A stretch of DNA of 64,000 nt from Halopseudomonas pertucinogena (GTDB lineage Bacteria > Pseudomonadota > Gammaproteobacteria > Pseudomonadales > Pseudomonadaceae). A program made the translations under genes and the position numbers. Of the stretch, positions 7,406 through 17,512 are shown in pieces. Within the stretch, counting starts at the first letter, position 1. Each line of letters starts with the position of its first letter. Location: NCBI RefSeq assembly GCF_014646575.1, contig NZ_BMNN01000002.1, forward strand, positions 425,619 through 489,618. Direction: 5' to 3'. The notes below the pieces were generated by a model. The model was not told the DNA's origin. It did no database searches and worked only from the letters and a program-made list of their open reading frames with translations.

Positions 7406-8254
7406 TCAGGGGTTCATCGAATCGAACACATCCTGCTCGCGGTCGGCGGCCTCGGCGCGCAGCTTGATCAGCTGCTTGATCTTGCGGTGGGGGAACACAT
7501 AGAACTGGTTGGCCTCGACCGCCCGCAGGGTCATCTCGGCGATGTCGCTGGCGGGGATGCGGCCATGCTCCACGGCATACTTGAGCGCCTCGGCCCGCTT
7601 GAGCGCGATTTCACTCTTCTCCACTGTCTGGGCCTTGTCCGCCGGGCGGTTGCGGTCGGACTGGTGAATGCCGGTGGGGAAGAACGCCGGGCACAGCACG
7701 GTCACGCCTACATTCGCCCCGGCGTCACGCAGGTCCAGCGCCAGGGTCTCGGAGATGGCCACCACGGAGGTTTTGCTGACGTTGTAGATGCCGCTGCTCG
7801 GGCCATTCAGCCAACCGGCGGCGGAGGCGGTGTTGATGATGTGGCCTTCGTTCTGCTCGATCAGCATCGGCGTGAATGCCTTGATGCCCCACACCACGCC
7901 GTACAGGTTGACGCCCAGCACCCAGTCCCAGTCGTCCACGGTGTTCTGCCAGATGGGGCCGTTGACGCTGACGCCGGCGTTATTGAACACCAGGTGTGCA
8001 CCGCCGAAGCGGCTGCGGCACAGCTCGGCCAGGGCCTCGACCTGCTCCAGCTTCGATACGTCCAGGCGCATGGTAGCCGACTCGGTGCCGGGGTGGGCTT
8101 CTTCCACAAGACGCAGGGTCTCCTGCATGCCGGCTTCGTCAACATCACCCAGCACCAGTTTCATGCCGCGGGCGGCGCAGCTCAGCGCCAGTTCACGACC
8201 CAGCCCGCTGCCGCCGCCGGTAATCACAGCCACCTTGTTGTCAAATTCCTGCAT
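7406..8254 (-). CDS. SDR family oxidoreductase
   Basis: The 282-residue classical SDR has a TGGGSGLG cofactor motif (12-19), an NNAG segment (91-94), catalytic Ser144 and the Y157-x3-K161 pair (YNVSK). An acidic residue after beta-2 (GDVDE) suggests NAD preference. It lies 65 bp upstream of, and on the same strand as, the GMC dehydrogenase operon, so it may act on the same substrate family or simply be co-located. AGGAG precedes the start by about 9 bases. Confidence 0.9.
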   Translation of the reverse strand: MQEFDNKVAVITGGGSGLGRELALSCAARGMKLVLGDVDEAGMQETLRLVEEAHPGTESATMRLDVSKLEQVEALAELCRSRFGGAHLVFNNAGVSVNGPIWQNTVDDWDWVLGVNLYGVVWGIKAFTPMLIEQNEGHIINTASAAGWLNGPSSGIYNVSKTSVVAISETLALDLRDAGANVGVTVLCPAFFPTGIHQSDRNRPADKAQTVEKSEIALKRAEALKYAVEHGRIPASDIAEMTLRAVEANQFYVFPHRKIKQLIKLRAEAADREQDVFDSMNP

Positions 8255-8387
8255 GCCTGCATTCTCCTGTGCCGCGCTGAGGTTCCAGCGCCTGGTTATA
8301 TGGGTCCGGCAGGGAGGATGCCGCGACAGCGGATGCTGCGCCAGCGCTATGTATGCGGTTGATCGGCCTGCAACAATCAGGCTTATG

Positions 8388-8687
8388 TTATCGGCGCTCC
8401 TGCACCAGTACCCAGGGCCGGATGACCACGGCCCAGAGGGTTTCCGGGTTGCGCTCGTGCCAGTCAGCGGCCTGCTGGTCGCTGGCGCTGCTCAGCTGGT
8501 TGTTCTGCATCCAGTCTTTTACCCGGGTGCTGTCATCTTCGATCAGGGCCTGGGCCACCTCGACCAGATCCAGAGCGCTGTCGACCACCAGCAGTTCGCC
8601 CCGGGCAAAGTGCGGTTCGAGATCCTTCCATTCGATCTGGGCAGTGGCGCCGACAATGGCGGCGTAGGTTTCGCTGGGTTCGGTCAT
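8388..8687 (-). CDS. DUF2288 family protein
   Basis: This 99-residue acidic protein has the DUF2288 pattern: IEWKDLEPHFARGELLVV near the N-terminus, then DLVEVAQALIEDD, and a terminal WAVVIRPWVLVQE. The family is widespread in Proteobacteria with no known function. AGGAG sits 7 bases before ATG. No signal peptide or membrane segment is present. Confidence 0.8.
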   Translation of the reverse strand: MTEPSETYAAIVGATAQIEWKDLEPHFARGELLVVDSALDLVEVAQALIEDDSTRVKDWMQNNQLSSASDQQAADWHERNPETLWAVVIRPWVLVQERR

Positions 8688-8839
8688 GGTGCTTCTCCTG
8701 GGGCAAAGGCGAGCATGGTAACCGGCACTGGTGCGGGTGCAAGCTTTCCTTCATCCGGGCTTTGCCCCAGGGACTGGCCCTCCGCCACTGGCTCCGCTAC
8801 AGTGCTGATACAACTCCAATAACATCACAGGCAAACGGT

Positions 8840-9967
8840 ATGAAAAAGACACATCGGAAGGTCCTTTCCCAGCTCCTCGCGATTACCACCCTTGCCGGGG
8901 TCAGCAGCCTCACGATGGCCGCTGACAACATCAGGATAGCGCTCGCCGGGCCGGTCACGGGCCCCGTCGCGCAGTACGGCGACATGCAGTTCACCGGCGC
9001 CAACATGGCCATCGAGATGATCAACCGTGCCGGCGGCGTCGACGGTCGTCAGCTCGAGGGCGTGGTCTTCGATGATGCCTGTGATCCGAAACAGGCGGTG
9101 GCGGTGGCCAACCGCATCGTCAACGATGGCATCAGGTTCGTGGTCGGCCACCTGTGCTCCAGCTCGACCCAGCCTGCTACCGACATTTACGAGGACGAAG
9201 GCATCCTCATGGTCACCCCGGCGGCCACCAGCCCGGACATCACTGCCCGCGGCTATGAACTGGTGTTCCGCACCATCGGCCTGGACAGCCTGCAGGGGCC
9301 GACCGCCGGCAAGTACATCGTCGAGCAGGTCAAGCCGAGCAAGGTCGCGGTCATTCATGACAAGCAGCAGTATGGCGAGGGCATTGCCACTGCGGTGCGT
9401 GATGTACTGGTCGAGGCCGGCATCGAGGTACCGATCTTCGATGGCATCACCGCCGGCGACAAGAACTTCTCCTCACTGATCGCCCGCCTGCGCCAGTCCG
9501 GCGTGGATTTCGCCTATTTCGGCGGCTATCACCCGGAGCTGGGGCTGATCCTGCGCCAGGCGCGGGAACAGGGGCTGGACATCCCCTTCATGGGCCCGGA
9601 AGGCGTGGGTAACAGCGACATCAGTGCCATCGCCGGTGAAGCCGCCGAGGGCATGCTGGTGACCCTGCCGAAGGCCTTCGACGAAGACCCGGCCAACGCC
9701 CCTCTGGTGGAGGCATTCAAAGAGCGCAAGCAGGACCCGCGCGGGCCTTTCGTGTTCCCCTCCTATGCAGCGGTCCAGGTGATTGCCGACGGCATCCGCA
9801 TCGCCGGCAGCGATGACCCGACCAAGGTCGCCGAGGCCCTGCGCAGCAATACCTTCGATACACCCACCGGCCAGCTGGCCTTCGATGAAAAGGGCGACCT
9901 GAAGGACTTCAACTTCGTCGTCTACGAGTGGCATGCCGACGGCAGCAAGACAGCCCTGACCCAGTAA
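8840..9967 (+). CDS. braC: branched-chain amino acid ABC transporter, periplasmic binding protein
   Basis: The 375-residue product has a signal peptide cut after SLTMA and then the LivJ/BraC fold (DNIRIALAGPVTGPVAQYGD, HLCSSSTQPA, VIHDKQQYGEG). It captures Leu/Ile/Val (in Pseudomonas BraC also Ala/Thr) and delivers them to BraDEFG. The start at 8840 opens the signal peptide; the frame extends upstream without support. The leader CCAATAACATCAC just before the weak ribosome site is A-rich and might bind Crc-Hfq. A strong hairpin separates it from braD. Confidence 0.93.
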   Translation: MKKTHRKVLSQLLAITTLAGVSSLTMAADNIRIALAGPVTGPVAQYGDMQFTGANMAIEMINRAGGVDGRQLEGVVFDDACDPKQAVAVANRIVNDGIRFVVGHLCSSSTQPATDIYEDEGILMVTPAATSPDITARGYELVFRTIGLDSLQGPTAGKYIVEQVKPSKVAVIHDKQQYGEGIATAVRDVLVEAGIEVPIFDGITAGDKNFSSLIARLRQSGVDFAYFGGYHPELGLILRQAREQGLDIPFMGPEGVGNSDISAIAGEAAEGMLVTLPKAFDEDPANAPLVEAFKERKQDPRGPFVFPSYAAVQVIADGIRIAGSDDPTKVAEALRSNTFDTPTGQLAFDEKGDLKDFNFVVYEWHADGSKTALTQ

Positions 9968-9978
9968 AACACGTCCTT

Positions 9979-10002
9979 GGCCCGGCACGACTGTGCCGGG
10001 CC
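9979..10002 (+). terminator. intercistronic hairpin between braC and braD
   Basis: A perfect 10-bp GC-rich stem (GGCCCGGCAC, loop GACT, GTGCCGGGCC) begins 11 bp after the braC stop and ends 20 bp before braD. It has no U-tract. Such structures usually attenuate read-through or protect the upstream mRNA from 3' exonucleases, so that binding protein is made in excess over permease. Confidence 0.75.
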
Positions 10003-10021
10003 AGCTGTCAAGGATGCTGCA

Positions 10022-10947
<926 letters not shown>

Positions 10948-10948
<1 letters not shown>

Positions 10949-12204
10949 TGCTGCGCAATCTGAAACCTGCCTTCATTTCTGCGGTGGTAGTGGTGATCCT
11001 CAGCGGCCTGCTGATGGGCGTGCGCCTCAGTCAGCAGGGCACATCGCTGGTGCTGGTCGGTGCCGGCACCGATGTGGCGGTCAAGATCGCCGGCGCCGCG
11101 CTGTTCATCTTCCTGTTCAACCTGTTCCGCGATCAGCTGACCGCGCTCTGGTATCGGGTACCTGCCCTGCCCCGCACGCCGGCCGCCTTCAGCGTGCTGG
11201 CGGCCCGCCCGGCGGCCCATCGGCTGCTGTGGTGCTTTCTGATCGCTGCCGCGCTGATCTGGCCGTTCTTCACCAACCGCAGCAATATCGACCTGGCCAC
11301 CCTGGTGCTGATCTACGTGATGCTGGGCCTGGGGCTGAACATCGTGGTCGGGCTGGCCGGACTGCTTGATCTGGGCTACGTCGGCTTCTATGCGGTGGGG
11401 GCTTATACCTACGCCCTGCTGGCGATGTATTTCGGCATCGGCTTCTGGACCGGGCTGGCCGCCGCCGGGGCCATGGCGGCGCTGTTCGGCTTTCTGCTGG
11501 GCTTTCCGGTACTGCGCCTGCGCGGGGACTATCTGGCAATCGTGACCCTTGGCTTCGGCGAGATCATCCGCATCCTGCTGAACAACTTCACCAGCCTGAC
11601 CAACGGGCCGAACGGCATCGGCAACATCCCCAAGCCGGACCTGTTTGGCCTGGAGTTCAGCCGCCGGGCCAGTGAAGGGGCGCAGACGTTCCACGAGTTT
11701 TTCGGGATCGACTTCAACTCGGTGCACCGGGTGATGTTCCTGTATTTTCTCGCCCTGGTGCTGGTACTGTTCACCCTGTTCGTCATCAACCGACTGCTGC
11801 GCATGCCGGTGGGCCGGGCCTGGGAGGCGCTGCGCGAGGACGAGGTGGCCTGCCGCTCGCTGGGTATCAACCCCACCGCGGTCAAGCTCAATGCCTTTAC
11901 CATAGGCGCGACCTTCGCCGGGTTCGCCGGCTGCTTCTTTGCCGCGCGCCAGGGTTTCATCAGCCCGGAGTCCTTCACCTTCATCGAGTCGGCAATCATC
12001 CTCGCCATCGTCGTGCTGGGCGGCATGGGCTCGCAGCTGGGGGTGATTCTCGCGGCCATCATCATGACCCTGTTGCCCGAGGTGGCGCGCCAGTTCGATG
12101 AATACCGCATGCTGCTGTTCGGTCTGCTGATGGTGCTGATGATGATCTGGCGGCCCCAGGGTCTGCTGCCGATGAAACGCCCGCATCTGGAGCTGAAGAC
12201 ATGA
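10948..12204 (+). CDS. braE: branched-chain amino acid ABC transporter permease (LivM/BraE)
   Basis: The 418-residue polytopic protein includes the LivM hallmarks [29 protein letters not shown] and [14 protein letters not shown], each given here only as landmarks. Like other Pseudomonas BraE proteins it has an N-terminal extension of about 100 residues with extra membrane helices before the conserved permease core. It is translationally coupled to braD (TGATG) and to braF (ATGA). Confidence 0.93.
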
Positions 12205-12968
12205 GCGCGCCGCTTCTCGATGTATCCGGGCTGTGCATGCGGTTCGGCGGACTGCTGGCGGTCAACGAAGTCGCCCTGCGGGTCGAAAAAGGTCAGATTG
12301 TCTCGCTGATCGGCCCCAACGGCGCCGGTAAGACAACGGTGTTCAACTGCTTGACAGGGTTCTACAAGCCCAGCGCCGGCAGCATCCGCTTCCGGGGCGA
12401 GGAAGTCAGCGGCATGCCGGGCTTCAGGCTGGCCCGCAAGGGCATGGTGCGCACCTTCCAGCATGTGCGGCTGTTCAGGCAGATGAGCGTGGTGGAGAAC
12501 CTGCTGGTCGCCCAGCACCATCACATGAATACCAGCATGCTGGCCGGGCTGTTCAAGACCCCGGGATTCCGGCGCAGCGAGAAGGAGGCGATGGAGCGCG
12601 CCGCCTGGTGGCTGGAGCGCATGGATCTGCTGGAGTTCGCCAACCGTACCGCCGGCACCCTGGCCTACGGTCAGCAGCGGCGGCTGGAAATCGCCCGCTG
12701 CATGGTCACCCGCCCCACCCTGCTGATGCTCGACGAGCCCGCCGCAGGCCTCAATCCGCGGGAGACCGCCGACCTGCAGGAGCTGATCGCCGAACTGCGC
12801 AGCGAGCATGGCATGAGCATTCTGCTCATCGAGCACGACATGAAGCTGGTGATGGGCATTTCCGATCAGGTGGTAGTGATCAACCAGGGCAGTCCGCTGG
12901 CCGATGGCACACCCGAGCAGGTGCGGCAGAATCCGGACGTGATCAAGGCCTATCTGGGGGAAACCTGA
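12201..12968 (+). CDS. braF: branched-chain amino acid ABC transporter ATPase (LivG/BraF)
   Basis: The 255-residue ABC ATPase has Walker [10 protein letters not shown] (about 35-43), signature [13 protein letters not shown] (a variant of LSGGQ usual in LivG), Walker [14 protein letters not shown] and the switch His in LIEHDM. It heterodimerises with BraG to power uptake. It overlaps braE by 4 bp and braG by 1 bp. Confidence 0.94.
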   Translation: MSAPLLDVSGLCMRFGGLLAVNEVALRVEKGQIVSLIGPNGAGKTTVFNCLTGFYKPSAGSIRFRGEEVSGMPGFRLARKGMVRTFQHVRLFRQMSVVENLLVAQHHHMNTSMLAGLFKTPGFRRSEKEAMERAAWWLERMDLLEFANRTAGTLAYGQQRRLEIARCMVTRPTLLMLDEPAAGLNPRETADLQELIAELRSEHGMSILLIEHDMKLVMGISDQVVVINQGSPLADGTPEQVRQNPDVIKAYLGET

Positions 12969-13669
12969 TGCTGTCGTTCAACCAGGTCAACACCTTCTAC
13001 GGCAAGATCCAGGCACTGCACGATGTGAACCTCGACGTGCAGAAAGGCGAGATCGTCACTCTGATCGGAGCCAACGGCGCGGGCAAGACTACCCTGCTGA
13101 TGACGCTGTGTGGCGATCCGGCTCCGGCCAGCGGCAGCATCCGCTACCACGGCGAGGAACTCGCCGGGATGGATACCTGCGACATCATGCGCCGGGATGT
13201 GGCCATCGTGCCGGAGGGGCGGAGGGTATTCTCCCGGCTGACGGTTGAGGAGAATCTTGCCATGGGCGCGTTCTTCCTGCCCAGGGACGAGGTGGCCGCC
13301 CAGCTGCAGGCGACCCTGGAGTTGTTCCCGCGGTTGAAGGAGCGCTACCAGCAACGCGCCGGCACCATGTCCGGCGGTGAGCAGCAGATGCTTGCCATCG
13401 GCCGCGCCCTGATGAGCAAGCCGAAGCTGCTGTTGCTGGACGAACCCTCGCTGGGTCTGGCGCCGATCATCATCCAGCAGATATTCGAGATCATCGAAGA
13501 GCTGCGCCGCCAGGGGGTGACCATCTTTCTGGTCGAGCAGAATGCCAACCAGGCGCTGAAGCTGGCGGATCGAGGGTATGTGATGGAGCATGGGCACATT
13601 CTGATGCAGGGCAGCGGGGAGGAGTTGCTGGCAGATCCGCAGGTGCGCCGGGCTTATCTGGGGGCGTAG
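12968..13669 (+). CDS. braG: branched-chain amino acid ABC transporter ATPase (LivF/BraG)
   Basis: The 233-residue ATPase starts [20 protein letters not shown] at 12968, directly coupled to braF (TGATG). It has Walker A GANGAGKTT, signature MSGGEQQMLAIGRAL, Walker B LLLLDEPSLGLAP and switch His replaced by Gln in LVEQN, as is normal for LivF. It is the last gene of the braCDEFG operon and is followed by REP-like repeats. Confidence 0.94.
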   Translation: MLSFNQVNTFYGKIQALHDVNLDVQKGEIVTLIGANGAGKTTLLMTLCGDPAPASGSIRYHGEELAGMDTCDIMRRDVAIVPEGRRVFSRLTVEENLAMGAFFLPRDEVAAQLQATLELFPRLKERYQQRAGTMSGGEQQMLAIGRALMSKPKLLLLDEPSLGLAPIIIQQIFEIIEELRRQGVTIFLVEQNANQALKLADRGYVMEHGHILMQGSGEELLADPQVRRAYLGA

Positions 13670-13698
13670 GGTTGTGGGGCTGCCCGGGCCTGGGGGCG

Positions 13699-13959
13699 GG
13701 CGTGCTTTGCACGCCAATCGCGCCGAGGTCGGCGCTCCCACAGAAACCGTGGTGAACGCGGCGGGGGCGGTGCTCCGACGAAAACCGTGGTGATTGCGGC
13801 GGGGGCGATTCCCGCCCGGTAGATACGCCACCTGGATACACCACCTATCCGTAGGAGCCGCGACCCCGCGGCGATGGCCGCCGCCAGGCGGCCCTGCGGC
13901 TGGCTGTCGTTATGTGGCTTGCCTGACCCCATCGCGCCGAGGTCGGCGCTCCCACAAAA
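13699..13959. repeat. cluster of REP-like repeats
   Basis: The 325-bp gap after braG contains no gene and is filled with repeats. There is a perfect hairpin GGCGTGC-TTT-GCACGCC (13699-13715), followed by ATCGCGCCGAGGTCGGCGCT (13717 onward) which recurs at 13931. A REP-type GTAGGAGCCGCGACCCCGCGG lies at 13851-13871, written here only in part. Two direct copies of AAACCGTGGTGA plus GCGGCGGGGGCG begin near 13745 and 13782. The layout matches Pseudomonas REP/BIME elements that accumulate at operon ends and can stabilise 3' ends or bind gyrase. Confidence 0.75.
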
Positions 13960-13994
13960 CCGTGATGATTGGGGGGCGGGGCGCCTGGTTCGGC

Positions 13995-14657
13995 TCAGGG
14001 GCCTGGGCTGGCGGCGCCTTTGTAGCCGCAGCCGTTGAGTCGCTGTCCGTCTCGGACCAGCACGGCGGTCAGGTGGTAGTAGTCCCCGGTGCTGCGCTCC
14101 AGACAGCCGGTGGGGTAGAGCCAGAGTTCCAGTCCCTGATCATGCACGCCGCGAAAGCCCATCGCACCGTCGGGCATCTGCTCCTGGATCACTGCCAGCT
14201 GGCGGCCGTCCTCGCCGTCGTCAGTGCTCAGTTGCATTCCCCTGGCGGTGACGTCCACCCGCCAGTTATCCGCCAGGCTGAAGCCGACCCACTGGCTGCC
14301 GGCGCCACTGACGTCCATGCAGCCACGCCCGGTGGACTGCACGCGATGGGTCTTGCGTACCAGCCAGCGTCCGTCCTTCTCCACCACATCGAGATCCGCG
14401 AAGATCGACAGCTGCCCGGGCTGCCCTACATCGTCAAACAGGCGCTTCAGCTCGGCGGTCGGTTGCAGCAGGCGGTCATGCTCCTGGCCGCAGGCGCGCA
14501 TGGTCCAGTCAGGATCACCCCGGTCAATCAGCCCGGCCACCCGCTGTGAGGCCCCGCTTTCACCGCCGGGCCAGAGGGACCAGGAGGCACAGCCGGACAG
14601 TCCGAGCAGCACGCTCAGCAGAAAAAACAGTGAAAAATGCCCTTTTGGCATCCCCAT
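13995..14657 (-). CDS. lipoprotein of unknown function
   Basis: The 220-residue protein begins MGMPKGHFSLFFLLSVLLGL and has lipobox LSGC, so it is a lipoprotein. The mature part has four spaced cysteines (MRACGQ, RGCMDV, PTGCLE, NGCGYK) that could form disulfides in the periplasm. I recognise no domain. AGAGG precedes the ATG at 14657 by about 8 bases; the longer upstream frame is not supported. Confidence 0.75.
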   Translation of the reverse strand: MGMPKGHFSLFFLLSVLLGLSGCASWSLWPGGESGASQRVAGLIDRGDPDWTMRACGQEHDRLLQPTAELKRLFDDVGQPGQLSIFADLDVVEKDGRWLVRKTHRVQSTGRGCMDVSGAGSQWVGFSLADNWRVDVTARGMQLSTDDGEDGRQLAVIQEQMPDGAMGFRGVHDQGLELWLYPTGCLERSTGDYYHLTAVLVRDGQRLNGCGYKGAASPGP

Positions 14658-14788
14658 GATGTGAACCTCTTTGAAGAATCGACTATAAACCGATGAATTG
14701 CTTGCGATGATGATCACATTTGCAGGCGTCAGATGATAATCTGCAACGCGGATTATCCAATGGTTCACTTTTCTGTCTGGATGGAACA

Positions 14789-15337
14789 ATGAATACCATA
14801 AAAAGCTTGACGCTGGCTTCGCTTGTTTTTCTTGCGGCCTGCTCCTCCAAGGAAGAAGTCGTTCAGACTGCCCCACTCGCCCCGTCCTGGGCCGAGTCCC
14901 GTATTGAAAACCTGACCACGCTCGCCACCCAGCAGGGTTATCAGGTCGAGCGCGAGGGTGAGCAGATCCGTCTGCTGATTCCCGTTGACGGCAACTTCCA
15001 TCCCAAGCGCACCCTGCTGCTGCCCTCGGGCCTGGTGCCCCTGAGCAAGGTAGCACAGGCACTGAAATCCGACAGTGAAAGCCGCGTCTCGGTGGTAGGT
15101 CACAGTGACAGTGATGGCAGCGATGAGCTGAACCAGAAGCTGAGCATGGAACGCGCCCAGGCGGTGGCCAGCGTGCTGCGTCTGGGCGGCATCGAGCGCC
15201 ATCGCATGCATCTGCAGGCCATGTCCGATCTGCAGCCGCGCGCTGACAACAGCAGCTATACCGGTCGCAAGCTGAACCGTCGGGTAGAGATCATTCTCAC
15301 CCCCTATCAGCCGACCAGCGTCGCACTGGCTGACTGA
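14789..15337 (+). CDS. OmpA-family lipoprotein
   Basis: The 182-residue product has a lipoprotein signal (MNTIKSLTLASLVFLAAC) and a C-terminal OmpA/Pal-like peptidoglycan-binding domain: VVGHSDSDGSDELNQKLS, a run of AQAVASVLRLGGI, and a terminal GRKLNRRVEIIL. The middle carries a short linker with NFHPKR. It probably tethers the outer membrane to peptidoglycan. Start chosen because it opens the signal peptide. It is transcribed divergently from the upstream lipoprotein gene. Confidence 0.87.
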   Translation: MNTIKSLTLASLVFLAACSSKEEVVQTAPLAPSWAESRIENLTTLATQQGYQVEREGEQIRLLIPVDGNFHPKRTLLLPSGLVPLSKVAQALKSDSESRVSVVGHSDSDGSDELNQKLSMERAQAVASVLRLGGIERHRMHLQAMSDLQPRADNSSYTGRKLNRRVEIILTPYQPTSVALAD

Positions 15338-15340
15338 TAC

Positions 15341-15369
15341 GAAGGGCGCCGGTCTCGCCGACGCCCTTC
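15341..15369. terminator. hairpin between convergent genes
   Basis: GAAGGGCG and CGCCCTTC form an 8-bp stem around a 13-base loop immediately after the OmpA-like stop and 36 bp before the end of the convergent slyB-like gene. There is no clear U-tract, so its efficiency is uncertain. Confidence 0.55.
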
Positions 15370-15404
15370 ACCCTCCTATTCGCCCCAGATGAACGGGGCT
15401 GGCA

Positions 15405-15866
15405 TTACTTGCTGACCCGGGACACCCCATTGACTGTCAGGATGCGCACCCGCTCGCCCGGTGCAAAGGACACGTTCTTGTCCACTTCCTGAACGTAGGC
15501 ACGGGTCTGGCCGCTGTCTTCACGGACGGTGATCTCGATCCCCTGGTTGCGGGTCAGGCCTTCTTCGGCCGCCGCCCCGGCCATGCCGCCTGCCACCGCG
15601 CCCAGCACGCCGGTGACAATGCTGCCACGGCCGCCGCCGACCGAGCTGCCGGCCACCCCGCCGACCACCGCACCGGCACCTGTGCCGATATTGGTGCGGG
15701 TACCTTCGATCTGCACCAGTCGCACGGATTCGACCGTGCCCATGCGCACTGTCTGCGGAGCGCGGGCCTCGGAACGGCTGTAGGTGTCACCCGTCAGGTT
15801 CGATGCACAGCCACCGACCGCCAGGGTCAGGCCCAGCAGGCAGCTTGTGAGAATACGTTTGTTCAT
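15405..15866 (-). CDS. slyB: SlyB-family glycine-zipper outer membrane lipoprotein
   Basis: The 153-residue protein has a lipobox VGGC, a central glycine-zipper region (GAGAVVGGVAG, GVLGAVAGGMAGAAAEEG) and a C-terminal segment ITVREDSGQTRAYVQEVD typical of SlyB/PcP lipoproteins. SlyB-type proteins sit in the outer membrane and respond to envelope stress, often under PhoP control; no PhoP box was sought in detail. Confidence 0.85.
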   Translation of the reverse strand: MNKRILTSCLLGLTLAVGGCASNLTGDTYSRSEARAPQTVRMGTVESVRLVQIEGTRTNIGTGAGAVVGGVAGSSVGGGRGSIVTGVLGAVAGGMAGAAAEEGLTRNQGIEITVREDSGQTRAYVQEVDKNVSFAPGERVRILTVNGVSRVSK

Positions 15867-16102
15867 GGTTCACCATCCTGTCTGTTCTGATTCGCTCTGC
15901 GTTCCTGTTGGACTGCCCGGGCGAATGAATGTTGCGCGGCAGGTATTTCATCGGATTTCAGCGCCGGTCGGTCGAGCCTGGCATCCGTTTGCTTTAGACT
16001 GCCCCGGCCTGGCGGCACCGCCGCCGATCAATTTCCGTTCCCATTGTACCCGCCAGAATAACTATAAGCCGCAGGTAGCTACCGACCATCGGAGGTAATC
16101 GT

Positions 16103-16372
16103 ATGCCTTTTTTTCAGGCTGCGTGGGTTATGTACATGAATAACAGTGCGCTGGTGCTCAACAGTCTGGCGCTGTTCTACGCGCTGTGCGGCGGCTGGCT
16201 GATCATTGCCACTCAGCTGCGTACCGCACGCGCGGTACGTCTGCTCAGCAGCCCGTCCGGCGTGATGGAAGAAGCCGCCTCAGCGCAGCGCGGCAACCGG
16301 TTGTTCATGCGGGTCGGTGGTCTATGCCTGGGGCTCGCCCTGCTGCTGAGCATTGCGTCCGCGCTGGTCTGA
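16103..16372 (+). CDS. small two-helix membrane protein
   Basis: The 89-residue product has two hydrophobic helices (about 15-38 and 71-88) joined by a basic/polar loop. GGAGGT seven bases before the ATG at 16103 supports this start; a second ATG at 16130 is possible. No family is recognised. Its last 51 bp overlap tail-to-tail with the acyltransferase gene. Confidence 0.6.
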   Translation: MPFFQAAWVMYMNNSALVLNSLALFYALCGGWLIIATQLRTARAVRLLSSPSGVMEEAASAQRGNRLFMRVGGLCLGLALLLSIASALV

Positions 16373-17512
16373 CACTTTCTGGCGGCTGATGACCGGGTTG
16401 GCGTACTGACGCAGCCACCACAGCCGCTGCTCCTGCGGGCAGGCAGCCAGGCGCTGGTCGAAGCGCTGCTGTTCTTCGGCCAGCATCGCCGGTTCGAACT
16501 GCTCGCGCCAGCCGCTGATGTCCACTTCCGCCGGTACGTCGGGCAGCTTCTCCACCGCCAGGTAGTTGCTTGGGTAGAGCCGATAGAGGCCGAGTATCTG
16601 CCGGTCGGTCTCGCTGGCCACCGCCCGGGCGTCCGCGTAGTCATCGGTCAGCGGCGTGCCGAAGGCGATGTGTACCCGCCCCTTGTAGCCGGTCAGGCCC
16701 TTGGCGATGGAGCTGTCATCCTCGCCGGGCTGCTTGCTGTAGCTGCCGGTACGCTCGCGCTGCTCCAGTTCCCGGGCCTTCATCTGGTCGCAGGGGTCCC
16801 ATTCGTAGGCAATGGATACCGGCACGATATTCAGCGAACGCACCACCTCGGTGAAGCTCTCGTTCTTGCGGCTCATGCACAGCATCTTGATGATCGCGGT
16901 GTCGGTCCGGTCGCAACCGTCCTTGGCGCGGCCTTCGGCCTGGGCAATCCACACCGAATGCCCCTCGGCAATCGAGTGATGGATATAGGCGGACAGGGTC
17001 TGGTACACCGCCAGCTTCTCCCTGCGCCCCGCCACCGACCGGTGCACGATGAAGCATTTGTTCAGGCGCATCAGATCACCCACGAAGGAACGCTGCAGCA
17101 GGTTGTCTCCGATGGCGATGCGCGGCGTCGGGTGGCCGCCGTGATACAGCGCGTAGTTGACGAAGGCCGGGTCCATGGCGATGTCGCGGTGATTGGCAAG
17201 AAACAGATGCGGACGGGTCTTGCTCAGGTTCTCCAGGCCACTGTAGGTGACCTGCAGCGCGCTGCGTTCGATGACCTTGTCCAGCCAGGGCTCCAGCCGG
17301 CGCTGCAGGGCATCCACGGTTGCAACGCCCTGCAGCTCGCGCCGCACCCCGCCGGCCACCAGCCGTGCGGCGAGGCCGGGCAGCCAGCGGTTCAGGCGCG
17401 GGAACCGATATCTGGCGAGGGTCTGGAGCAGGTCCCGGTCCTGTTGCAGGCGCAGCAGAACGCCAGGCACCTCATCGTCCTGATATGGCCGGATACCATC
17501 AAACTCGCCCAT
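16322..17512 (-). CDS. PlsC-like 1-acyl-glycerol-3-phosphate acyltransferase
   Basis: The 396-residue protein contains the acyltransferase core: LANHRDIAMDPAF (catalytic His block), a binding block QAEGRAKDGCDRTD and VPVSIAYEWDPCD. The spacing between the His and the following Asp is HX5D rather than HX4D if the last Asp is the partner; HRD in the same motif may be used instead. Members of the family esterify glycerol-phosphate or related lipids at the inner membrane. It converges on, and overlaps, the small membrane protein gene. Confidence 0.83.
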   Translation of the reverse strand: MGEFDGIRPYQDDEVPGVLLRLQQDRDLLQTLARYRFPRLNRWLPGLAARLVAGGVRRELQGVATVDALQRRLEPWLDKVIERSALQVTYSGLENLSKTRPHLFLANHRDIAMDPAFVNYALYHGGHPTPRIAIGDNLLQRSFVGDLMRLNKCFIVHRSVAGRREKLAVYQTLSAYIHHSIAEGHSVWIAQAEGRAKDGCDRTDTAIIKMLCMSRKNESFTEVVRSLNIVPVSIAYEWDPCDQMKARELEQRERTGSYSKQPGEDDSSIAKGLTGYKGRVHIAFGTPLTDDYADARAVASETDRQILGLYRLYPSNYLAVEKLPDVPAEVDISGWREQFEPAMLAEEQQRFDQRLAACPQEQRLWWLRQYANPVISRQKVSDQRGRNAQQQGEPQA

